Below are positions 1 through 8,558 of a DNA stretch of 64,000 nucleotides, one piece after another. The stretch lies in NCBI RefSeq assembly GCF_015831345.1, contig NZ_JADWYS010000001.1:2191618-2255617 (forward strand), written 5' to 3'. Position numbers and translations under genes: made by a program. Every line of letters starts with the position of its first letter. The first letter of the stretch is position 1. The DNA is from Caenimonas aquaedulcis. GTDB lineage: Bacteria > Pseudomonadota > Gammaproteobacteria > Burkholderiales > Burkholderiaceae_C. The notes below the pieces were generated by a model. It saw only the letters and a program-made list of their open reading frames with translations. It was not told where the DNA came from and did no database searches.

Positions 1-395
1 TGCGAGCGGTCATGCAGGCGCGAGCCGATGACGATCCTCTCAGGGTGGTGGCGCCAGGCGGCCAGCAGCACCGGCGCATCGGCGGCGTCGTGCTGGCCGT
101 CGCCGTCGAGGGCGATGACGCACTGCGCGTCCTGCGAGAGCGCGTACTGGAACGCCGTGCACAGGCTCGCCGCCTTGCCCATGTTCTGCGGATGGCGGAT
201 GAGCCGGACCGGAAGGCCTTCGAGGCAGCGCGCGGTGCCGTCGCTCGAGCCGTCGTCCACGACGATGACGCGCGGGCATTGCGCGAGCGCTTCCTGCGCC
301 AGCGTGCGGATCGTGCGTTCCTCCTGGTAGGCGGGGATCGCGATCCACACGCCCTCCCAGGCGGATGCGCCCGTCTCCTGTCGTATGGATTCCAT
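1..395 (-). CDS. Glycosyltransferase family 2, N-terminal part (cut by window edge)
   Basis: Only the first 131 codons are present; the C-terminal part lies beyond the left edge. The sequence shows a classic GT-A start: a short leader, then WIAIPAYQEE, the nucleotide-binding VIVVDDGSSDGT motif near residue 45 and a DGDGQHD metal-binding motif near residue 100. Family 2 enzymes transfer a sugar from an activated donor to an acceptor lipid or polysaccharide. The start lies 2 bases after the ketoreductase stop, so it belongs to the same operon. In aryl-polyene loci a family 2 glycosyltransferase probably decorates the polyene or its lipid anchor; that role here is inferred from context. Confidence 0.85.
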   Translation of the reverse strand, partial: MESIRQETGASAWEGVWIAIPAYQEERTIRTLAQEALAQCPRVIVVDDGSSDGTARCLEGLPVRLIRHPQNMGKAASLCTAFQYALSQDAQCVIALDGDGQHDAADAPVLLAAWRHHPERIVIGSRLHDRS

Positions 396-397
396 AT

Positions 398-1141
398 TCA
401 GTAGAGGCCTCCGTTCACCCCGATCACCTGGCCCGTGACGTAGCTTGCGCCTTCCGAGGCCAGGAAGGCAACCACCGCGGCGACTTCCTCCGCGCGTCCG
501 GCGCGGCCCGCGGGCACCAGCGCCTTGATCCGCTCCGGAGGAAACGCGTCCTGCGCCATGTCCGTTTCGATGACGCCGGGCGCCACCGCATTCACCGTGA
601 TGCCGCGCCCGGCGAGCTCCTGCGCGAGCGACTTCGTGGCGCCGTGCAGGCCCGCCTTGGCGGCCGCGTAATTGCCCTGGCCCTTGTTGCCCGCCTGTCC
701 CGCCACCGAGCTGATGTTGACGATGCGCCCCCAGCGTGTACGGACCATGGGCATCAGCAGCGGCTGCGTCACGCGAAAGAATCCGTTGAGGTTCGTGTCG
801 ATCACGTCGAGCCAGGTCGCTTCGTCCATGCCGGCGAGCAGCGCGTCGCGGTGCATGCCGGCGTTGTTGACGAGGATCTGGATCGGGCCTGCCGCGAGGA
901 TCGACTCCGTCGCGTCACGCACCTGCCGCGAATCCGAGAGGTCGAACGCGACTGCCTGCGCGCCGTGCCCCGCTTCGGTGAGTTCGGCGACAAGCGCCTG
1001 CGCACGCTCCGTGCCGCGATGGGCATGCACGATGACATGCGCGCCCTGCGCCGCGAGCGCGCGGCAGATCGCCGCGCCGATGGCGCCGCTGCCGCCGGTC
1101 ACGAGCGCGCGCCGCGTGGCGCCGTGGGCGGTGGCGCTCAT
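398..1141 (-). CDS. 3-oxoacyl-ACP reductase (FabG/ApeQ-like SDR)
   Basis: 247-residue short-chain dehydrogenase. Visible motifs are the Rossmann loop TGGSGAIG near residue 16, the NNAG motif, and the catalytic Ser with Tyr and Lys (ISSVAG, then YAAAK). It would reduce the 3-oxoacyl-ACP made by the neighbouring ketosynthase using NADPH. The ATG overlaps the upstream dehydratase stop by 4 bases, which fixes the start and argues for translational coupling. Length and motifs are normal for FabG. The location between a dehydratase and a glycosyltransferase gene suggests a dedicated polyene pathway enzyme rather than the housekeeping fatty acid reductase. Confidence 0.9.
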   Translation of the reverse strand: MSATAHGATRRALVTGGSGAIGAAICRALAAQGAHVIVHAHRGTERAQALVAELTEAGHGAQAVAFDLSDSRQVRDATESILAAGPIQILVNNAGMHRDALLAGMDEATWLDVIDTNLNGFFRVTQPLLMPMVRTRWGRIVNISSVAGQAGNKGQGNYAAAKAGLHGATKSLAQELAGRGITVNAVAPGVIETDMAQDAFPPERIKALVPAGRAGRAEEVAAVVAFLASEGASYVTGQVIGVNGGLY

Positions 1142-1566
1142 CCCGGCGCCCCTTCCGTGAAGGCGACCATGAACCGTCCACTGGCGATGGGCTGGTCCCC
1201 CCGCACCTCGAACCGGTACAGGCAGCCGGTGGCGACGCGGCTTTCCAGGTCGGCGCGGACCGTGACGGGTGCGCCTCCGGATTCGAATGCGCACGCATGC
1301 ATCTCGATGTCCATGAGCTTGGCGAGCATGCCGGGACGCGGCGCCTGGGCGCCATCGAGCAGTGCGCCATGCACCGCCGCGGCCTGCGCGGCATATTCGC
1401 AGGCGGCGATGGCGGGCACGCTGCCATCGCGCGCAAGCGGATGGGCCGCGGTGGGCGCGGCGCTGCTGCAGGCGATGTGCGTGGCATCCCAGCTCGAGAC
1501 TTCGTCCAGCAGGCACATCGCGCCCGCATGGGGCACGACGCGTTCGATCTGTGCGCGGTCGAGCAT
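1138..1566 (-). CDS. Beta-hydroxyacyl-ACP dehydratase-like hotdog protein (ApeP-like)
   Basis: 142-residue single hotdog domain. It starts with an MLDRAQIERVVPHAGAMCLL segment typical of the ApeP/FabZ-like dehydratases of aryl-polyene loci, and has a long central helix (AACEYAAQAAAVHG) expected in this fold. It probably removes water from the 3-hydroxyacyl-ACP to form a conjugated double bond. It overlaps both neighbours: its ATG shares a base with the upstream stop (TGATG), and its stop overlaps the ketoreductase start. A second dehydratase domain is carried by the fused adenylation protein at 6122-7840, so the locus has two. Confidence 0.85.
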   Translation of the reverse strand: MLDRAQIERVVPHAGAMCLLDEVSSWDATHIACSSAAPTAAHPLARDGSVPAIAACEYAAQAAAVHGALLDGAQAPRPGMLAKLMDIEMHACAFESGGAPVTVRADLESRVATGCLYRFEVRGDQPIASGRFMVAFTEGAPG

Positions 1567-2381
1567 CACGGCGCGGCCTTCGCCATGCATTGCAGGCGCA
1601 GCGTGCGCCCGCCGAGCGGATAGCCCCCGGCCGCTCCGGCGGCCGCGTCCATCAGCGACAGCGCGGCCAGCGCACGCGCGCTCGCATGCCCGGCCCACGC
1701 CGCCGGCATCCAGCCGGGAAGCGGCGAAGCCGGCTGCGCGCCGGCATCCTCCAGGCTCAGCGCAAACGATGCCAGCACCGGTGCGTCGCCACGCGGCGTT
1801 CCGCCGCTGACGATCCACGCGGCGGCGGTGCCTTGCGCAATGGGCAGCAGTTCGTTCAGGGGCGCCGTCATGGCGGGATCGTAGACCACGAGCAGCACGG
1901 GTTCGTTGTCCGCCAGCGCTTCCGTGACGGCGCACAGCAGGCCGCTCGCGAAGCTCTCCATGCCCAGGCTCACGACCGTCGCCGGCCGCCGGGTGCGCCA
2001 TGCGATGGAGAAGTAGCCGGAGGGCGCATTCACCACCGAATTCGAGAAGAGCAGCGGCGAGACCTGCCGCGTGGTGGCCAGTGTCTCGAGCATCTGCTGG
2101 CAGACCTCGCCCGTGCCCTCGTCGGTGGCGAACACCGAACGCAGGTCCTGCGCGGCGAACGGGCTGCCCTGCAGCGCCTGGTCGATGCAGGCGAGCACCA
2201 GGCGCACCGCCTGGCTCGCGCGGCGGCGCTCCTGCGCGGGCAGCATCGCGGGGCTGGGCAGTTGCAGCGGCGCGGCCTCGTAGGAAGCGGCGCCGCTTGC
2301 GATGGCGCGCAGCATGGCCAGGGAGCCGATGCCCGGCGCGACGGCGCCCGCGGCGTGAAGGTGAAATTCGAGCGGCTTCAT
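1566..2381 (-). CDS. Ketosynthase-like chain-length factor (no active-site Cys)
   Basis: 271 residues, about two thirds of a normal ketosynthase, matching the short beta-ketoacyl synthase-like family that accompanies aryl-polyene ketosynthases (ApeC type). At the place of the nucleophile the sequence reads LGMESFASG, so the catalytic Cys is replaced. The expected role is a non-catalytic partner that forms a heterodimer with the adjacent ketosynthase and sets chain length. The start is ATG, one base after the ketosynthase stop. Assignment rests on the N-terminal thiolase-like fold, the missing Cys and the tandem position. Confidence 0.85.
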   Translation of the reverse strand: MKPLEFHLHAAGAVAPGIGSLAMLRAIASGAASYEAAPLQLPSPAMLPAQERRRASQAVRLVLACIDQALQGSPFAAQDLRSVFATDEGTGEVCQQMLETLATTRQVSPLLFSNSVVNAPSGYFSIAWRTRRPATVVSLGMESFASGLLCAVTEALADNEPVLLVVYDPAMTAPLNELLPIAQGTAAAWIVSGGTPRGDAPVLASFALSLEDAGAQPASPLPGWMPAAWAGHASARALAALSLMDAAAGAAGGYPLGGRTLRLQCMAKAAP

Positions 2382-2382
2382 G

Positions 2383-3555
2383 TCATCGCGCCAGGCTGAA
2401 GACCAGCGCGCAGTTGCTGCCGCCGAACCCGAAGTTGTTGCTCATCGCGTGCGCGAACTTCGCGGCGGCCGGCGCGGTGACGACATCGACGTCGAGTTGC
2501 GCGTCGGCCTCGCGCCAGTTCGCGGCAGGCGGCAGCGACTGGTGCGCCAGGGCCTGCGCCGTGACGATCGCCTCCACGATGCCCGCGGCGCCCAGCGTGT
2601 GCCCGGTCACGCCCTTGGTGGACGACACCGGCACGCGATGCGCGCCGAAGACCGCGCGGATGCCGGCGGACTCGGACTTGTCGTTGGCCTGCGTCGCGGT
2701 GCCATGTGCGTTCAGGTAACCGATATCGCCCGGGGCGAGCCGCGCGGCGTCCAGCGCCGCGCGCATCGCGGCCTGGGCGCCCTCGCCCTCCGGATGCGGC
2801 GTGGACATGTGCCAGGCGTCGCTCGACTCGCCGCCGCCGGCGAACAGCACTTCGGCGGGCGTGCGCTCGAGCAGGGCGAAGCCGCCGGCCTCGCCGATGG
2901 AGATGCCCTTGCGCGCAGCGTCGAACGGGCGGCACACCTCGTCGGACAGGAGCTGCAGGCCGTCGAAGCCGTGCAAGGTCGACAGGCACAGGCTGTCGAC
3001 GCCGCCGACCACCGCGCAGTCCACCAGCCCGAGCTCGATCCATCGCTGCGCGGTGAGGAACACCTTCGCGCTGGACGAGCACGCCGTGGACATCGTGGCC
3101 ATCGGGCCTTGCAGCCCGAGCACCTGGGCGGTGAAGCGGCACAGCGCATCGACCGAGTGCACGCGCCGATAGTCGAAGGATGCGGGCCACGCGCCGGTCT
3201 CCCGCCGCGCCGCATAGGCGAGCTCCGTGCTGCGGATGCCGGAGGTGCTGGTACCGAGGACCAGGCCGACACGGCCCGCGCCATGCCTCGCGACGGCCGC
3301 GGCGACGGCGCGGCGAAACCCTTCGTCGCGCAAGGCGAGCCAGGCGAGCCGGTGGTTGCGGCAGTCCCAGGCCTGCCATTCAGGCGGCAGCACGGCCTCG
3401 TCCACACCCGGCACCGCGCCCAGCCAGCAGGGCAGCTCGCACCAGTCGAGCGGATTGGGCCTCAGCGCCGTGCGGCCGAGCGAGGCGGCCTCCCACAGCG
3501 AGGCCACGTCATGGCCGGCGGGGTGCACGATGGTGGTGGCGGTGAGTCCGAGCAC
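2383..3555 (-). CDS. 3-oxoacyl-ACP synthase II-like ketosynthase (FabF/ApeO/ApeR-like)
   Basis: 390-residue condensing enzyme of normal FabF length. The Cys-His-His triad is visible: Cys159 in STACSSS, His284 in NAHGTAT and His319 in TKGVTGHTLGAAG; the C-terminal GFGGSN glycine loop is also present. It would extend the aryl-acyl-ACP chain by decarboxylative condensation with malonyl-ACP. The start codon is GTG. It is followed after one base by the Cys-less partner, the arrangement of heterodimeric polyene ketosynthases. A 28-base gap separates it from the upstream methyltransferase. Which of the two ketosynthase types of such loci it represents cannot be decided here. Confidence 0.9.
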   Translation of the reverse strand: MLGLTATTIVHPAGHDVASLWEAASLGRTALRPNPLDWCELPCWLGAVPGVDEAVLPPEWQAWDCRNHRLAWLALRDEGFRRAVAAAVARHGAGRVGLVLGTSTSGIRSTELAYAARRETGAWPASFDYRRVHSVDALCRFTAQVLGLQGPMATMSTACSSSAKVFLTAQRWIELGLVDCAVVGGVDSLCLSTLHGFDGLQLLSDEVCRPFDAARKGISIGEAGGFALLERTPAEVLFAGGGESSDAWHMSTPHPEGEGAQAAMRAALDAARLAPGDIGYLNAHGTATQANDKSESAGIRAVFGAHRVPVSSTKGVTGHTLGAAGIVEAIVTAQALAHQSLPPAANWREADAQLDVDVVTAPAAAKFAHAMSNNFGFGGSNCALVFSLAR

Positions 3556-3583
3556 GTGGTTGCTTTTCGAAGTAGGTGCGGCG

Positions 3584-4651
3584 TCAGGACGCGACCCTGC
3601 ATTCCAGCAGGGTGTGGTAGCCGCCGACGCCGTCGGTCAACGAGGAGATCTCGAGTCCGGCGCGCTGGACGAGGCCCAGGAACACGGAGGAATCGTACAT
3701 CTGGCTATTGCCGTTCGCAACGCAGCTGAAGTAAAGCGAGGTCTGCTGCAGGCTGAAGGCCGCCGCCTCGAAACGCTGGCGGTCCCAGAACAGCTCCAGG
3801 ACCCAGAGGCGACCGCCCGGCTCCAGGCACTCGCCCGCCTTGCGCAGGATGTGGACGACCTGGTCCTCGGAGAAGCAATCGAGGAACTGGCTCATCCACA
3901 CGAGGTCGTAGCCCCGCGGCAGCGCGAGCAAGGGATCGAGCAGGTCCATCGGGTGCGGGTGCGCGCGTTGCGCGACGCCCGCCGCCTCGAGCCTTGCGCG
4001 CGCGCGATGGAGCTGTGGCTGCAGGTCGACCAGGCCGACTTCGAGCTGGGGCAGCCGCTGCAGGCACATCTGCGCCCACTTGCCCGTGTTGCAGCCGATG
4101 TCCAGCAGCTTGCGCGGCGGCGCCGCGGCCAGGCGTTCGCACATCACGGGGAAGGCGCCGTCGGAGTAGAAATGGTCGAACGCATGCCAGCTCGAAAGCG
4201 CGGGCTCCGGCATGACCGACAGGCCTTCGTAGAGCGTCGGCCACGGACCGAGTTCCTTCAGGCCCGCAGGGCGGCCCTGCATGAGCGATTCGTCCAGGTG
4301 CGCGGCCGCCTGGTAGCAGACGTCTCGCGTGAAGTCGAAGTTCACGCGCGTCATCTCGTCGTCCAGCAGGAAGCGGCCGAGCCGGCCGAGGAAGTAACGG
4401 CCCTCCTGGCGCCACACGATGTGCAGGCCGAGGCCGGCTTCGAGCAGCACGCGTGCCGCATACACGGAGAGGCTCGTGGCCTGCGCCACTTCCTCGATCG
4501 TCCGCCCGACGGGCTTTCCGGTTTCCGAGAGGGCCGCGAGCACGCCCCGGTCCCGCATGACGGCCGTAGCCTGGAATGCCAGCGGGGCGAAGGCGAGCCA
4601 CTGGGCGGCCGTGACGGCCTCCATCGCATTCAGCGGATCCTTGTCGTACAT
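3584..4651 (-). CDS. Class I SAM-dependent methyltransferase (ApeB-type)
   Basis: 355 residues. The N-terminal third looks like a winged-helix dimerisation domain (GRTIEEVAQATSLSVYAARVLLEAG), followed by a Rossmann methyltransferase domain with the SAM loop LLDIGCNTGKWAQM near residue 190 and an acidic VGLVDLQPQL segment. Such enzymes are common in aryl-polyene loci, where the aromatic head group is O- or C-methylated; the actual substrate is not visible. The ATG at 4651 is preceded by an AGAAGG ribosome site. It lies between the LolA-like gene and the ketosynthase, all on the minus strand with short gaps. Confidence 0.85.
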   Translation of the reverse strand: MYDKDPLNAMEAVTAAQWLAFAPLAFQATAVMRDRGVLAALSETGKPVGRTIEEVAQATSLSVYAARVLLEAGLGLHIVWRQEGRYFLGRLGRFLLDDEMTRVNFDFTRDVCYQAAAHLDESLMQGRPAGLKELGPWPTLYEGLSVMPEPALSSWHAFDHFYSDGAFPVMCERLAAAPPRKLLDIGCNTGKWAQMCLQRLPQLEVGLVDLQPQLHRARARLEAAGVAQRAHPHPMDLLDPLLALPRGYDLVWMSQFLDCFSEDQVVHILRKAGECLEPGGRLWVLELFWDRQRFEAAAFSLQQTSLYFSCVANGNSQMYDSSVFLGLVQRAGLEISSLTDGVGGYHTLLECRVAS

Positions 4652-4680
4652 CGTTGCCTTCTGGGTGGTGGGGGATGGGC

Positions 4681-5241
4681 TCAGGGCTTCAGGCGCGTGG
4701 TGGTGCGCTCGCCGTTCTTCAGGGTGACGACAATGACCTGCAGCTGGCCCTGCGTGCCTTGCAGCTGCGCATGCTCGAGGTAGCGCGAGGCCTGCGCGCT
4801 GCGCGGCTGCAGCTGCGCGGACCACACGCGCTCGTCGCCGCTCAGCTCGATGCGGAAGTCGCGCTGCAGCGCGGCGAAGTCGCCCGTCACCACCTGCCGC
4901 AGCAGGTCCGACAGCGCGGCGACCGCGGGCACCTGCGCAAACAGGATCTGCTTCGTCTCCTTGCCGCCCGGCCCCGTCCACTCGATGCGGTCGGCGAGCA
5001 GGCGCCAGGTTTCCTCGCGCGGCGAGTCCACGCGCTTTTCGAGGCCGCCGGGAATGACGCGCAAGCTGCCGCGGCTCATGGCGGGCGTCGACAGCCAGGG
5101 CGACTCGCGCTCCTCCTGGAACGTCACCGCCGACGGGGGCGCGGACCGCAGCAGTCGCTCGAGTTCGGCCACGGTAAAGGGCGCCGCCGCAGCGTGCAGC
5201 CAACCCAGCATCAGCGACAGCAGCAAGGCCAATCGCTTCAT
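4681..5241 (-). CDS. LolA-like periplasmic outer-membrane lipoprotein carrier
   Basis: 186 residues with a clear Sec signal peptide (MKRLALLLSLMLGWLHAAAA) and a LolA-type half-barrel pattern: FTVAELERLLR start, repeated beta strands, and a segment reading SLRVIPGGLEKRVDSP. LolA relatives in aryl-polyene loci (ApeL type) are thought to ferry the hydrophobic product across the periplasm. The start overlaps the acyltransferase stop by 4 bases. It is not the housekeeping lolA, judging by its operon position and divergent sequence. Confidence 0.8.
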   Translation of the reverse strand: MKRLALLLSLMLGWLHAAAAPFTVAELERLLRSAPPSAVTFQEERESPWLSTPAMSRGSLRVIPGGLEKRVDSPREETWRLLADRIEWTGPGGKETKQILFAQVPAVAALSDLLRQVVTGDFAALQRDFRIELSGDERVWSAQLQPRSAQASRYLEHAQLQGTQGQLQVIVVTLKNGERTTTRLKP

Positions 5242-6122
5242 GCGCGCTCCCCGGCCGACCAGTACGGATAGAAGTTGAACCAGTTGAGGGGATAGCGGCG
5301 CGCGTAGTGCTCCAGCTTTCCCGCGTAGCGGTCCACCACCGGCTGCAACGAGGCGCCGCGACTGCCTTGCGCCGCGGGGTCGCCGAACTCCAGGAATTCG
5401 ATGCGGTAGCGGTTGCCGCCCTCGTACACGCCGAAGCACATCAGCACCGCGGCGCGGCTGCGCGCCGCGAGCACGTGCGGCGCGACGGGCAGCCCCACGG
5501 GACGACCGAGGAACGGCGTCGCCAGGCTCGCGCCGGCGCCGTCCACGCGATCCGCGAGGATGCCGACGATGCCTCCGCCGGTGAGGATCTCGTGCGCGCG
5601 CAGGTAGCTGTCGGGCCGCCCGAGCGGGATCACCGTGAGCGTGCCTTCGTCGATGCCCGCGATGCGCCGCAGGCGCGCGCGCGGGTCGACATGCATCAGC
5701 ACGCTGACGGGGCGCCCGTCCATCGCGCGGTTGGCAAGCATCATCAGGTCGAAGCTGCCGAGGTGGGAGCCGAGGAGCACGCAGCCGCGCCCGTCCTGCA
5801 GGGCGCGATCCAGCAGGGCGACGCCCTCGATCGTCACCTCGAAGCGGTCGAAATCGCCCGCCGCCATGTAGACGCGATCGAGCAGCGTCGCCGCGAAACT
5901 GTAGATGTGCGCGAAGACCTCGCGCAGGCGCGCGGGCCGCCCGTACACGGCCGACAGGAATTCCAAGGAACCCGTGCGCGCCATGCGATCGGTGACGACG
6001 AAGTACAGCACGATGGGATAGAGCAGCGCGCGGCACAGCGGCCGTCCCGCGCGGCGCGCGAGCCACACGATCAACGTGATCAGCCAGGCGCTGCCGCGCT
6101 CGGCCTTGGCGCTCCAGCGCAT
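5238..6122 (-). CDS. LpxL/HtrB-type lysophospholipid acyltransferase
   Basis: 294 residues. An N-terminal membrane segment (LITLIVWLARR, then LLYPIVLYFVV) is followed by the acyltransferase HX4D motif in GSHLGSFDLMM and the downstream GIVGILADRV substrate motif typical of the lipid A late acyltransferase superfamily. In aryl-polyene loci such an enzyme is believed to acylate the glycosyl or phosphoglycerol anchor. The ATG overlaps the stop of the fused adenylation protein (TGATG). A GTG one codon upstream is also in frame. Confidence 0.85.
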   Translation of the reverse strand: MRWSAKAERGSAWLITLIVWLARRAGRPLCRALLYPIVLYFVVTDRMARTGSLEFLSAVYGRPARLREVFAHIYSFAATLLDRVYMAAGDFDRFEVTIEGVALLDRALQDGRGCVLLGSHLGSFDLMMLANRAMDGRPVSVLMHVDPRARLRRIAGIDEGTLTVIPLGRPDSYLRAHEILTGGGIVGILADRVDGAGASLATPFLGRPVGLPVAPHVLAARSRAAVLMCFGVYEGGNRYRIEFLEFGDPAAQGSRGASLQPVVDRYAGKLEHYARRYPLNWFNFYPYWSAGERA

Positions 6123-7840
6123 CACGACACCGTCTCCACGGAAAGGGTCGCGGCGCCTTCGGCCACGAGCACCGGCGCACCGCCGCGTGCGACCGTGACG
6201 CGGAAATTCATGCGCGCCCCGTCGATCCCGCAGTGGCATTGCGCGGGTTCGTCCGGCAGAAGCGCCGCGGTGAACTTCGCACGCTGCACGCGCGCGATGG
6301 CCCGTCCGGTGCGGCGCTGCACGGCATCGAACACCCGGTCGAGCAGCAGCACGCCCGGCACCACGGGCCGGCCCGGAAAATGGCCCGGCAGGCAGGGGTG
6401 ATCCCCTGCCACGGCGAAAGCGAAGTCGAGGACTGACGGCGCAGAGGAACCGGGAGCGCGTGCGCCATGGGCCGGGTTGCGCCGGGCATGGAGCGCATCG
6501 AGCGCGGCGCGCGGCAGTTTGCCGAGTTCCGAGCGGGGCAGCCGTTCGACATGGATCAAGGTACGCGGAAGGAACACGGGGTCCATTCTCTCGCGCAGCC
6601 AGCGCAGCGCGGCGGATTTGTCGAGCGGCGCGCCCGCATGGATGAGCACGAGGCGCTCGGTGGCCGATCCGGTCTGCGGCAGGTAGAACACGCCATCCGT
6701 CACCCCCGGCATGTCCTGCAGCAGCAGGTTCAGCCCCGTGAGCGAAGCGCGGCGGCCCGCGATCTTGATCAGGTCGCCCTGCCGGCCGAGCAATTCGAAG
6801 CTGCCGTCCGCGTCGAACGCGACGGCGTCGGAGAGCTGGCGGGGCGAGGTGAAGTGCTCGCCCCAGACTTCGCTGCCCTCGGCCGCGGACGCGATGCGAA
6901 CGCCCGCCACCGGCCGCCAACGTCGCTCGGCGGCGGTGCGGCGCATCGCGACGACGCCCGTCTCCGTCGATCCGTAAATCTCCAGCACGGGCGCGCGCGT
7001 CAACGCTTCGCAGCGCGCCGCGAGTTGCGCCGCAAGCGGCATGGTGGAGGCCAGCACGAATGCGCAGCGCGGCAGCGTCTCGGCCGCCTGCGCGAGCGCG
7101 CGCAGGTGCAGCGGTGTCGCGACCCATGCGGTGAGGCCCGCCGCATCGTCGAAGGCGGCGCGAACATCGCCGGGCAGCAAGGGCTTGGCATCCACCACCG
7201 CGAGGCCCGTCGCCAGCGGCAGCATCACCGAACTCTCCAGGCCGAACATGTGCTGCGGCGGAACGCTGCACACGAGCTGCCGCACCGCCTGCAGCCCGCC
7301 CGCGACATCGCCGTCCAGCCGTTCGGCCAGCACCTGCGCGCCGCGCGCGAGCTGGCGCAGCGACTTCCACTGGGGCTGCGGCTGCCCCGTGCTGCCCGAC
7401 GTGTGCAGGCAGACCTGCGGCGCGTCCCAGTCGGGCGACCATGCCAGCGGCGGATGCGACGCAGCGCCGCCGGATTCCGGCCGCGCGTCGATCAAGAGGC
7501 AACGTGCCATGCCGCCCCAGCGCCCATCGATCGCGCCGGCGTCGTCGACCACGATCACGGGCGCGGCGCTCGATTGCAGCAGCAGCGCGAGGTCGGTGGG
7601 ACCGCCGGAGGGCGGCAGCATCTGCACGCAGCCGCGCCGCAGCGCGGCAAGCCAGGCGATGAGGAATGCGCAACGGGAGGCGCACAGGTTGAAGACGATG
7701 CCGCCGGCCTCCAGCCGCTGCGCGAGCCGCAGCGATTCGGCGTGCACCTGCCGCCAGGTCCATGCCAACTCGCCGGTGACCGCGGTGCGGTCCAGGTAGC
7801 GCTCAGCGGCGGCGAGCGGGGTGTCGAGGAGTGCGTCCAC
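6122..7840 (-). CDS. Fused acyl-adenylating enzyme and hotdog dehydratase (ApeH-ApeI-like)
   Basis: 572 residues with two parts. Residues 1 to about 455 form an ANL adenylation domain: HTSGSTG phosphate loop, YGSTETG core motif, GRQGDLIKIAGRR hinge and a C-terminal ELGKLPR with the catalytic Lys. Residues from about 470 form a FabZ/ApeI-like hotdog with HPCLPGHFPGRPVVPGVL around His481 and His487, the dehydratase signature. The first domain would activate an aromatic starter acid and load it on the ACP; the second would dehydrate 3-hydroxyacyl-ACP. In the well-known E. coli locus these are separate genes. The start codon is GTG, 6 bases after the membrane protein stop. Confidence 0.9.
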   Translation of the reverse strand: MDALLDTPLAAAERYLDRTAVTGELAWTWRQVHAESLRLAQRLEAGGIVFNLCASRCAFLIAWLAALRRGCVQMLPPSGGPTDLALLLQSSAAPVIVVDDAGAIDGRWGGMARCLLIDARPESGGAASHPPLAWSPDWDAPQVCLHTSGSTGQPQPQWKSLRQLARGAQVLAERLDGDVAGGLQAVRQLVCSVPPQHMFGLESSVMLPLATGLAVVDAKPLLPGDVRAAFDDAAGLTAWVATPLHLRALAQAAETLPRCAFVLASTMPLAAQLAARCEALTRAPVLEIYGSTETGVVAMRRTAAERRWRPVAGVRIASAAEGSEVWGEHFTSPRQLSDAVAFDADGSFELLGRQGDLIKIAGRRASLTGLNLLLQDMPGVTDGVFYLPQTGSATERLVLIHAGAPLDKSAALRWLRERMDPVFLPRTLIHVERLPRSELGKLPRAALDALHARRNPAHGARAPGSSAPSVLDFAFAVAGDHPCLPGHFPGRPVVPGVLLLDRVFDAVQRRTGRAIARVQRAKFTAALLPDEPAQCHCGIDGARMNFRVTVARGGAPVLVAEGAATLSVETVS

Positions 7841-7846
7841 GGCGAA

Positions 7847-8257
7847 TCACTCCACCGGACGCCGGGGATGCCAGACGCTCCACGTGTCGCGCAGCTGCTG
7901 GCCGAGCCCGGGGAAGGACTTGCCGGGAAAGAACAGTGGCCGCAGCTGGTGCTCGCCGACGAACAGGAGGATCGCGCCGGCCCACACCCACGCGCCGGCG
8001 CCCGCCCCGGCGTCGCGCCAGCCGATGGCCAGCGCCGCCGCGCCGGCGAAGTACAGGGACCAGAGGGCGGTGAGCCCGCGCGTGTAACGGCGCATCGCGG
8101 GCGTCATGTCGGGGTCGCTCACGCGTGCGATCTGTTCGATGAGGGGGATGCGGCCCGCACGCAGCGTGCGCCCGAAGAAGAACGCGGAACCGGCGAGGAA
8201 GCAGGCGGACGCCACGCGCCAGAAGGCTGGTGCGTCCAGCGGCTCGAACCAGTCCAC
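7847..8257 (-). CDS. Small inner-membrane protein of the polyene locus (COG4648-like)
   Basis: 136 residues with about four hydrophobic segments (VASACFLAGSAFFFG, LTALWSLYFAGAAALAIGW, AWVWAGAILLFVG) and short charged loops. The C-terminal part (EHQLRPLFFPG, then LRDTWSVWHP) resembles the small membrane proteins found beside ACP and AMP-ligase genes in aryl-polyene clusters (ApeG type). Its biochemical role is unknown. The start codon is GTG, a few bases after the ACP stop, and it is followed by the adenylating enzyme. Confidence 0.75.
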   Translation of the reverse strand: MDWFEPLDAPAFWRVASACFLAGSAFFFGRTLRAGRIPLIEQIARVSDPDMTPAMRRYTRGLTALWSLYFAGAAALAIGWRDAGAGAGAWVWAGAILLFVGEHQLRPLFFPGKSFPGLGQQLRDTWSVWHPRRPVE

Positions 8258-8264
8258 GGGAGGC

Positions 8265-8558
8265 TCAGCGCTGCGCGGCGAGCGTGCCGGCGATGTGGTC
8301 GGCGAGGCTTTGCATCGAGGCGAAGATCGCCTCGTTGTTCGGGTCGCCGGCCTTCAGCTTGACGCCGTAGCGCTGCTGGACGAGCAGGGAAATCTCCAGC
8401 ACGTCCAGCGAATCGAGGTCGAGCCCTCCGCCGAAAAGGGGCGCGAGGAGGTCGATCTCGTCCGGATTCACATCCTCGAGATTCAACCCCTCGACCACGA
8501 GGGCGGCGAGGTCCCTGGCGGAGACCTGCGCGGCGGGCCCGTCCACGTTCAGGCTCAT
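8265..8558 (-). CDS. Acyl carrier protein
   Basis: 97-residue ACP with the phosphopantetheine site at Ser50 in GGGLDLDSLDVLE. The acidic helices and a VVEGLNLEDV stretch ahead of the site fit the carrier proteins of aryl-polyene loci. It carries the growing polyene chain between the ketosynthase, reductase and dehydratases. Its ATG overlaps the upstream lipoprotein stop by 4 bases. Only one ACP is visible, although such loci usually encode two; the second could lie beyond the left edge. Confidence 0.9.
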   Translation of the reverse strand: MSLNVDGPAAQVSARDLAALVVEGLNLEDVNPDEIDLLAPLFGGGLDLDSLDVLEISLLVQQRYGVKLKAGDPNNEAIFASMQSLADHIAGTLAAQR

